From NCBI GenBank assembly GCA_958447445.1, contig CAUDAE010000009.1, positions 1 through 28,686 of the forward strand: DNA of 28,686 bases, written 5' to 3'. The position numbers were made by a program, and so were the translations under genes. Shown piece by piece: positions 23,688-28,686 of this stretch. The notes under the pieces were generated by a model, which was given only the letters and a program-made list of their open reading frames with translations, was not told the DNA's origin and did no database searches. This stretch comes from an uncultured Collinsella sp. (GTDB lineage: Bacteria > Actinomycetota > Coriobacteriia > Coriobacteriales > Coriobacteriaceae). Position 1 is the stretch's first letter. Each line of letters starts with the position of its first letter.

Positions 23688-24754
23688 TGTGGGAAGCCGA
23701 TGACTCTCAGGACCTGTGGGCGACGCCCGGCAACTCGCCGGCGGCATCCATGGCGCACGGCGAGCGCATGGTGGGCTCGGAGCTGACGGCCGAGGATCTC
23801 GATGTCGACCGCACTTTGCGCCCCCAGCGCCTGGACGATTACTGTGGCCAGGAGCACATCAAGCAGAGCCTACGCGTGTTGATCGAAGCGGCGCAGAGCC
23901 GTGGCGAGACGCTCGACCACGTGATCTTCTCGGGTCCTCCGGGCCTGGGCAAGACCACGCTGGCCACCGTTATCGCCAACGAGCTGGGCGCTCAGATCAA
24001 GACGACGAGTGGCCCTGCCATCGCGCGCACCGGCGACCTGGCAGCCATCCTTACTAACTTGCAGCCGGGTGATGTGCTGTTTATAGACGAGATCCACCGC
24101 CTCAACCGTTCGGTCGAGGAGGTCCTGTACCCCGCGATGGAGGACTTTGCCCTCGATATCGTGATTGGCAAGGGTCCGGCGGCGCGCTCGATTCGCCTGG
24201 ATATTCCCAAGTTTACGCTGGTAGCGGCAACGACCCGCTCAGGCATGTTGACCGGCCCGTTGCGCGACCGCTTTGGCATTTCATATCGCCTGGATTACTA
24301 CACGGTCGAGGAGCTCGCGCAGATTGTGACGCGCTCGGCGACTATCCTGGGCGTGACGATCGACCATTCCAGCGCACTCGAGATCGGCTCGCGTTCGCGC
24401 GGCACGCCACGTCTTGCCAACCGCCTTCTTAAGCGCGTGCGCGATTACGCACAGGTGCGCGGCAACGGCCCCATCGAGCTCGATATCTGCCGCCAGGCGC
24501 TCGAGTTCTTCGAGATCGACGAGCTCGGTCTGGACTGGATGGATATTCGCATTTTGGAGACGCTCGCCAAGACGTTCTCCGGTCGTGCCGTGGGACTTAC
24601 GACCCTTGCCAGCGCGGTGGGCGAGGACCCGGGCACGCTCGAGGATGTCTATGAGCCCTATTTGCTGCAGTGCGGGTTGATGATTCGTACGCCGCAGGGC
24701 CGTCAGGCAACCCTTCGCACCTTTGAGCACTTGGGTATCGAGCCGACCGTTTAG
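23687..24754 (+). CDS. ruvB: Holliday junction DNA helicase motor RuvB
   Basis: AAA+ hexameric motor for branch migration, about 355 residues. Numbered from the ATG at 23687: Walker A GPPGLGKT (83-90), Walker B LFIDEIHRL (131-139), sensor 1 VAATTRSG, the arginine-finger segment GPLRDRFG (190-197), sensor 2 RGTPRLANRLLKR and a C-terminal winged helix. An N-terminal extension of some 30 residues precedes the usual RuvB start. The ATG overlaps the ruvA stop by one base, exactly as ruvC/ruvA do; a GTG at 23684 is the alternative start. No clear terminator follows. Confidence 0.97.
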   Translation: MWEADDSQDLWATPGNSPAASMAHGERMVGSELTAEDLDVDRTLRPQRLDDYCGQEHIKQSLRVLIEAAQSRGETLDHVIFSGPPGLGKTTLATVIANELGAQIKTTSGPAIARTGDLAAILTNLQPGDVLFIDEIHRLNRSVEEVLYPAMEDFALDIVIGKGPAARSIRLDIPKFTLVAATTRSGMLTGPLRDRFGISYRLDYYTVEELAQIVTRSATILGVTIDHSSALEIGSRSRGTPRLANRLLKRVRDYAQVRGNGPIELDICRQALEFFEIDELGLDWMDIRILETLAKTFSGRAVGLTTLASAVGEDPGTLEDVYEPYLLQCGLMIRTPQGRQATLRTFEHLGIEPTV

Positions 24755-24837
24755 GATGGGTTTGTTGGCTATCGCTGGGTATCGGGTAAACATATCGCCG
24801 TTCGTCGGTTGCGGGCGTTTTACCATTGCGCGCGCGT

Positions 24838-24845
24838 GCTATGCT
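24838..24845 (+). promoter_or_regulatory. Possible extended -10 promoter of fhs
   Basis: TGCTATGCT ending at 24845 fits an extended -10 (TGnTATnnT). No strong -35 is seen. The leader would be about 35 bases. No THF riboswitch-like structure is recognisable in 24755-24885. Confidence 0.35.
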
Positions 24846-24885
24846 GGATTGGTCTTTTTCTCATCCGGTAACGAAAGGACCGCCC

Positions 24886-26553
24886 ATGCCTACTGACATC
24901 GAAATCGCACGTTCTGTTACGCCGCTGCCTATTACCGAGGTGGCCAAGAACGCCGGCGTCGACGTTAAGCATCTGATTCCGTACGGCTTTGACAAGGCAA
25001 AGGTCGACTATTCCCTGCTCAACGAGCCGACCGACCACCAGGCCAAGCTCGTCCTCGTGACCGCCATCAACCCCACGCCCGCCGGCGAGGGCAAGACCAC
25101 CACGACCATCGGTCTGGCCGATGGCCTGCGTCGCCGCGGCGTCAAGAGTGCCGTGGCCCTGCGCGAGCCTTCGCTTGGCCCTGTCTTTGGCGTTAAGGGC
25201 GGTGCTGCCGGTGGCGGCTGGGCTCAGGTGATCCCCATGGAGGATATCAACCTGCACTTTACCGGCGACTTCCACGCTATCGGTGCTGCCAACAACCTGC
25301 TGGCCGCCATGCTTGATAACCACATCCAGCAGGGCAATCAGCTCGGTATTGACGTTAAACGCATCACTTGGAAGCGCGTCGTCGATATGAACGACCGTCA
25401 GCTGCGCCACGTCATCGACGGCATTGGCGGTAAGGCCCAGGGCGTGCCTCGCGAGGACGGCTTCGATATCACCGTCGCCTCCGAGGTCATGGCAATCCTG
25501 TGCCTGTCTACGAGCATCAACGACCTCAAGGAACGCTTGGGTGAGATTGTCGTCGGCTATAGCTTTGCCGGCGAGCCCGTCCGTGCCCGCGACCTCAAGG
25601 CCCAGGGTGCCATGGCCGCGTTGCTTAAGGACGCGCTCAAGCCTAACCTGGTGCAAACGCTTGAGGGCACGCCCGCGTTTGTCCACGGCGGTCCCTTCGC
25701 CAACATTGCTCACGGCTGCAACTCTATCATGGCCACGCGTATGGCGATGCGCTTTGGCGATGTCGCCATTACCGAGGCCGGCTTTGGTGCCGACCTGGGT
25801 GCCGAGAAGTTCCTCGACATCAAGTGCCGCATGACGGGCGTTCGCCCCAGCGCCGTCGTGATCGTCGCGACCGCTCGTGCGTTGAAGTACAACGGTGGCG
25901 TCGCCAAGGCCGATCTCAACGAGGAGAACCTCGAGGCACTCAAGGCTGGCATGCCCAACCTGCTGCGTCACGTCGACAACATCCAGAACGTTTATGGTCT
26001 GCCCTGCGTCGTCGCCATCAACCGCTTCCCGACGGACACCGAGGCCGAGCTTGCGCTCATCGAGTCCGAGTGCCAGAAGCTCGGCGTCAACGTTAAGCTT
26101 TCCGAGGTCTGGGCCAAGGGCGGCGAGGGAGCGCTCGAGCTTGCCGATGAGGTCATGCGTCTGATTGAGCAGCCGAGCGAGCTCAAGTTTGCCTATGAGG
26201 ACGGCGCTGATGTCGCTGATGCCCTCGAGGCCGTTGCCACCAAGGTCTACCGCGCCGACGGCGTTGACTTTACGCCGGCCGCAAGGCGCCAGCTCGCCGA
26301 GCTGCGCGAGAACGGCTTTGGCAACCTGCCGGTGTGCGTCGCCAAGACGCAGTACAGCTTTAGCGACAACGCCAAGGCCCTGGGCGCTCCCGAGAACTTC
26401 CGCATCACCGTGCGTGAGCTCAAGGTTTCTGCCGGCGCCCACTTTGTGGTCGCGCTGACCGGCAGCGTTCTGACCATGCCGGGTCTGCCCAAGGTGCCCG
26501 CGGCCGAGAACATCGACGTCAACAACGACGGCAACATCACCGGCCTGTTCTAA
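24886..26553 (+). CDS. fhs: Formate-tetrahydrofolate ligase (10-formyl-THF synthetase)
   Basis: ATP-dependent enzyme joining formate to tetrahydrofolate, supplying 10-formyl-THF for purines and formyl-Met-tRNA or running in reverse for ATP. The 555-residue product equals the family norm. Visible hallmarks are the P-loop region TPAGEGKTTTTIGL (64-77), REPSLGPVFGVKGGAAGGG (substrate loop), FTGDFHAIGAANNLL, and the C-terminal glycine/proline-rich end PGLPKVPAAENIDVNNDGNI. The ATG at 24886 has GAAAGGA at 24873-24879; the open frame upstream to 24826 lacks such support. It is monocistronic, with its own terminator. Presence fits an anaerobic metabolism. Confidence 0.97.
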   Translation: MPTDIEIARSVTPLPITEVAKNAGVDVKHLIPYGFDKAKVDYSLLNEPTDHQAKLVLVTAINPTPAGEGKTTTTIGLADGLRRRGVKSAVALREPSLGPVFGVKGGAAGGGWAQVIPMEDINLHFTGDFHAIGAANNLLAAMLDNHIQQGNQLGIDVKRITWKRVVDMNDRQLRHVIDGIGGKAQGVPREDGFDITVASEVMAILCLSTSINDLKERLGEIVVGYSFAGEPVRARDLKAQGAMAALLKDALKPNLVQTLEGTPAFVHGGPFANIAHGCNSIMATRMAMRFGDVAITEAGFGADLGAEKFLDIKCRMTGVRPSAVVIVATARALKYNGGVAKADLNEENLEALKAGMPNLLRHVDNIQNVYGLPCVVAINRFPTDTEAELALIESECQKLGVNVKLSEVWAKGGEGALELADEVMRLIEQPSELKFAYEDGADVADALEAVATKVYRADGVDFTPAARRQLAELRENGFGNLPVCVAKTQYSFSDNAKALGAPENFRITVRELKVSAGAHFVVALTGSVLTMPGLPKVPAAENIDVNNDGNITGLF

Positions 26554-26578
26554 GTCTGCTGTCCATAGCTGCTTGTCC

Positions 26579-26614
26579 GCCCCGCCGTGCCCACAAGGCC
26601 CGGCGGGGCTTTTT
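26579..26614 (+). terminator. Intrinsic terminator after fhs
   Basis: GCCCCGCCG (26579-26587) pairs with CGGCGGGGC (26601-26609) across a 13-base loop, followed by TTTTT (26610-26614). Confidence 0.92.
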
Positions 26615-26681
26615 GATCCTTAGGCCCGCGCATGTCTTGTAGATACCGACGGACTCTGCCCATCATAGGCTTTTGCGCGGG

Positions 26682-26687
26682 TAGAAT
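26682..26687 (+). promoter_or_regulatory. Possible -10 box for the TRVM/PASTA-like membrane protein gene
   Basis: TAGAAT lies 46 bases before the ATG. The sequence 17 bases upstream is a poor -35. The position, just after the fhs terminator, makes it the best candidate in the spacer. Confidence 0.3.
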
Positions 26688-26732
26688 GCATGGATAACTT
26701 GATGCTTACAGGCGACGGAAGGGAATCGTTGC

Positions 26733-27722
26733 ATGGATCAGGACAAAACAACCGTGATGGGCGGCTACGGTTCCGCGCAGGCTGGCGATAACGCCGATGC
26801 GACCCGCGTTGTTCCCAACCCCGGTTATACCGACCCCGCCGCGACGCAGCCTTCTGCCGAGCCCACCCGGGTTATGGGCTATGGAGACACGGCGCAGGAT
26901 TCTTACGCTGCATCTTCGCAAGACCCCTATGGCAACGCAGCTCCGGATCCGTTTGATTACGCGCCGCAGGATTCTTATGCTGCCTCGACGCCGAATCCCT
27001 ATGATGGCCTGCCGCAGAATCCCATTCCGCAGCCTCAGCAGACGACGTATATGCCTCGCACGGCGCAGCCTCGCTACGAGTCGCACGAGCCGTATCGCGA
27101 GTACCCCAAGTCGATTCCGCAATATGGCGAGGACGAGGAGAAGAAGCCGTCGCGTTCGTCGAGCGTGATCAAGAAGATCCTCATCGTGCTGGCGATTTTC
27201 TTTGCGCTGTCGGTTGTGTTTGCCATCGTGTCGGGCATGCTCAACAAGCGAGGGAGTTCAACGGCCGATACCACTGCCGAACAAACCGAGTTCGCCTCGT
27301 CTAGCACCGTCGATCTGAGCGATATCCCGGGGCAGTACTGGTCCAACGCCAAGAAGATCCTCAAGTCGCGCGGCGCCGATCTTTCGAATGCCGTGGTCCT
27401 GACTGATGATGGCTCAACGCCCGTCGTCGATGCCAACTGGGTCGTTACTTCTGCCTACTATAACGACAACGGGAACCTCGAAATTCAACTCACGCACAAG
27501 AACAGTTCGGGCAACTCGTCCGACGGCCAAAGCGGTACCGACAGCTCGAGCTCCAATACGCTGGAGGACTTGAGCAACAAGGCGCAGGAGTTGGGAGACA
27601 AGGCGCAAGAGCTGGGCGATACGGCACAAAATCTGGGCGATACCGCACAGAACTTGGGCGACATGGCGACGGATGCCTGGAACGCCCTACAAAACGGCAT
27701 CTCGGGCGCGCGGGGAAACTAG
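26733..27722 (+). CDS. Single-pass membrane protein with disordered cytoplasmic region, PASTA-like domain and heptad-repeat tail
   Basis: I do not recognise a named family for this 329-residue protein. Residues 1-140 are disordered and rich in Pro, Tyr, Gln and Asp, with QDSYAAS twice. They carry three similar threonine motifs: KTTVMGG (5-11), ATRVVP (23-28) and PTRVMGY (44-50). A basic patch and one membrane segment follow (about 148-169, IKKILIVLAIFFALSVVFAIV), so the N terminus should be inside. Outside, residues 197-256 resemble a PASTA-type fold (DIPGQYWSNAKKILKSRG, then DANWVVTSAYY), then a Ser/Gly/Asp linker and four heptads of AQxLGDx (284-311). GGAAGGGA at 26717-26724 supports the ATG. 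The inferred role is a cell-envelope protein under Ser/Thr-kinase control; this rests on motif resemblance only. Confidence 0.75.
   Translation: MDQDKTTVMGGYGSAQAGDNADATRVVPNPGYTDPAATQPSAEPTRVMGYGDTAQDSYAASSQDPYGNAAPDPFDYAPQDSYAASTPNPYDGLPQNPIPQPQQTTYMPRTAQPRYESHEPYREYPKSIPQYGEDEEKKPSRSSSVIKKILIVLAIFFALSVVFAIVSGMLNKRGSSTADTTAEQTEFASSSTVDLSDIPGQYWSNAKKILKSRGADLSNAVVLTDDGSTPVVDANWVVTSAYYNDNGNLEIQLTHKNSSGNSSDGQSGTDSSSSNTLEDLSNKAQELGDKAQELGDTAQNLGDTAQNLGDMATDAWNALQNGISGARGN
27582..27665 (+). repeat. Four 21-bp in-frame repeats encoding AQxLGDx heptads
   Basis: Units begin at 27582, 27603, 27624 and 27645 and encode AQELGDK, AQELGDT, AQNLGDT and AQNLGDM. Synonymous positions differ between units (TTG/CTG, GAC/GAT), so they are not fresh duplications. 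The pattern predicts an amphipathic helix or short coiled coil outside the membrane. Confidence 0.85.
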
Positions 27723-27734
27723 CTGTTAAGTGGG

Positions 27735-28686
27735 CTACAGCTGCTCGGCCGGACGGTCGGGCGAGCTAAAGCCCGAGTCAAACGTAACGACGCATGAGGC
27801 ATCGGGCCGGCGCTCGTGCACGATGCGCGTGACGAGCTCCAGCAGCTCCTCGTCGGATATGTCAAAGCCGTCGGGACGCACCAGGTCAAACGAAACGAAC
27901 CCGTCGTGCTCGTGCAGGTCGTGGATGGAGAGTGTGGGATCGATCTGCATGACGCCGCGCTTGACCCAGCCGCGCAAGTCATCGCCGGTTGTCGCGATGG
28001 GGTCGCAATGCAGCGTGATACCAATGCCCATCTGGCGCTTGATATCGTGCTCGATGGTGTCCAGAATCTCGTGGTGCTCAAACGCGTCGCCCTCGCCGGG
28101 CATCTCCACGTGGGCGCTGGCAAACTGACGACCGGGGCCGTAGTCGTGCACCATGAGGTCGTGTGTGCCCAAGACCTGCGGATAGGACATGATCTTGTCG
28201 CGGATTGCCTGGACGAGCTTGGGGTCGGGCGCTTGCCCCAGCAACGGGCTGATGGCGTCGCGCACCAGGCCCAGACCGCTGATGCAGATGAAGATGCCCA
28301 CACCCAGGCCTGCCCAGCCATCGAGATCAAAGCCGGTCGTCTGCGAAATAAGCGCCGCCACCAAGACCGAGCCCGAGGTGATGACGTCGTTTTTGGAGTC
28401 CTGTGCCGTGGCGATGAGGGTCTCCGAGTCGATGCGATCGCCCAGCGTGCGGTTGAACGCTGCCATCCAGAGCTTAACGAGCATGGACGTAGCCAGTGCC
28501 GCAAGGGAAATAAACGTGTAAGCGGTGGGCGAGGGCTTGATGATCTTGGTGATCGACTCGAGGATCAGGTTGATGCCGACGGCGCAAACCAGGACGGCGA
28601 CAAACAGACCGGCCAGGTACTCGTAGCGGCCGTGGCCGTAAGGGTGACCTTCGTCAGCCGGGCGGCTGGCAAGGCGGAAACCGAGC
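27735..28686 (-). CDS. Cation diffusion facilitator transporter, 5' end outside the window
   Basis: Proton-coupled divalent metal exporter of the CDF family. The frame stays open to the window edge, so the start and first membrane helices are missing; about 316 residues are visible. From the edge they begin with LGFRLASRPADEGHPYGHGRYEYLAGL, carrying the family HPYGHGRYE motif, then several membrane helices. The fifth-helix metal site reads D-S-K-N-D (DxxxD) where zinc/iron exporters have HxxxD; DxxxD is associated with manganese-type members, so manganese export is the best guess. The soluble C-terminal domain (from about HDLMVHDYGPG) is unusually long for the family and ends in two ferredoxin-like stretches including DPTLSIHDLHEHDG. 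It is convergent with the membrane-protein gene, with only 12 bases between stops. The ATG at 28484 is internal, not the start. Confidence 0.92.
   Translation of the reverse strand, partial: LGFRLASRPADEGHPYGHGRYEYLAGLFVAVLVCAVGINLILESITKIIKPSPTAYTFISLAALATSMLVKLWMAAFNRTLGDRIDSETLIATAQDSKNDVITSGSVLVAALISQTTGFDLDGWAGLGVGIFICISGLGLVRDAISPLLGQAPDPKLVQAIRDKIMSYPQVLGTHDLMVHDYGPGRQFASAHVEMPGEGDAFEHHEILDTIEHDIKRQMGIGITLHCDPIATTGDDLRGWVKRGVMQIDPTLSIHDLHEHDGFVSFDLVRPDGFDISDEELLELVTRIVHERRPDASCVVTFDSGFSSPDRPAEQL

Noticed and set aside
24820..26442. A 540-codon antisense frame opposite fhs
   Set aside because: Same codon-bias artefact; fhs is unmistakable on the other strand.

Overview
The window reads as chromosomal core sequence from a high-GC, anaerobic Gram-positive bacterium, most likely a gut actinobacterium of the class Coriobacteriia (Collinsella-like). 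This placement is inferred from protein style and gene content: superoxide reductase, formate-tetrahydrofolate ligase, AddAB instead of RecBCD, an actinobacterial-style DnaE with a complete-looking PHP domain, and strong G/C bias at third codon positions. No species can be fixed from the sequence alone. I see no insertion sequence, prophage, CRISPR array, tRNA or rRNA.

Layout. 1-1341: an M42 metallopeptidase followed by two hairpins, one of them a long palindromic repeat. 1356-4258: mnmA and cysK on the minus strand, with a divergent Rrf2-family regulator that probably senses cysteine or Fe-S status; the cysK leader carries a large dyad. 4327-5438: a small membrane protein between a bidirectional terminator and a structured leader, then a YerC/TrpR-like repressor. 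5572-19778: a 14-kb DNA-maintenance block on the plus strand (addB, addA, dnaE, SWIM-SNF2 helicase). 19944-20306: superoxide reductase with a foldable leader. 20424-22409: an NAD-synthetase homologue whose catalytic residues in both domains appear replaced. 22546-24754: ruvC-ruvA-ruvB with one-base TGATG overlaps, preceded by a LexA-type SOS box. 24886-26553: fhs. 26733-27722: a single-pass membrane protein with a disordered cytoplasmic part, a PASTA-like outer domain and a heptad tail. 27735-28686: a cation diffusion facilitator cut by the window edge.

How the genes work together. AddAB resects double-strand breaks, DnaE replicates, RuvABC resolves Holliday junctions, and the SNF2 protein probably remodels protein-DNA complexes, so over half of the window serves genome maintenance; only ruvCAB shows a visible SOS operator. 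CysK, the Rrf2 regulator and MnmA connect cysteine supply with sulfur transfer to tRNA. Fhs and superoxide reductase fit an anaerobe using one-carbon folate chemistry and coping with brief oxygen exposure.

The strongest leads for something undescribed are: (1) the NadE-like pseudoenzyme with its own C-terminal extension; (2) a two-copy family of ~62-bp palindromes with a compensatory base-pair flip; (3) folded leaders in front of cysK, the yerC-like gene and the superoxide reductase gene; (4) an AddB without a Walker A motif and with an apparently incomplete Fe-S cysteine set; (5) the TRVM-motif/PASTA-like membrane protein.
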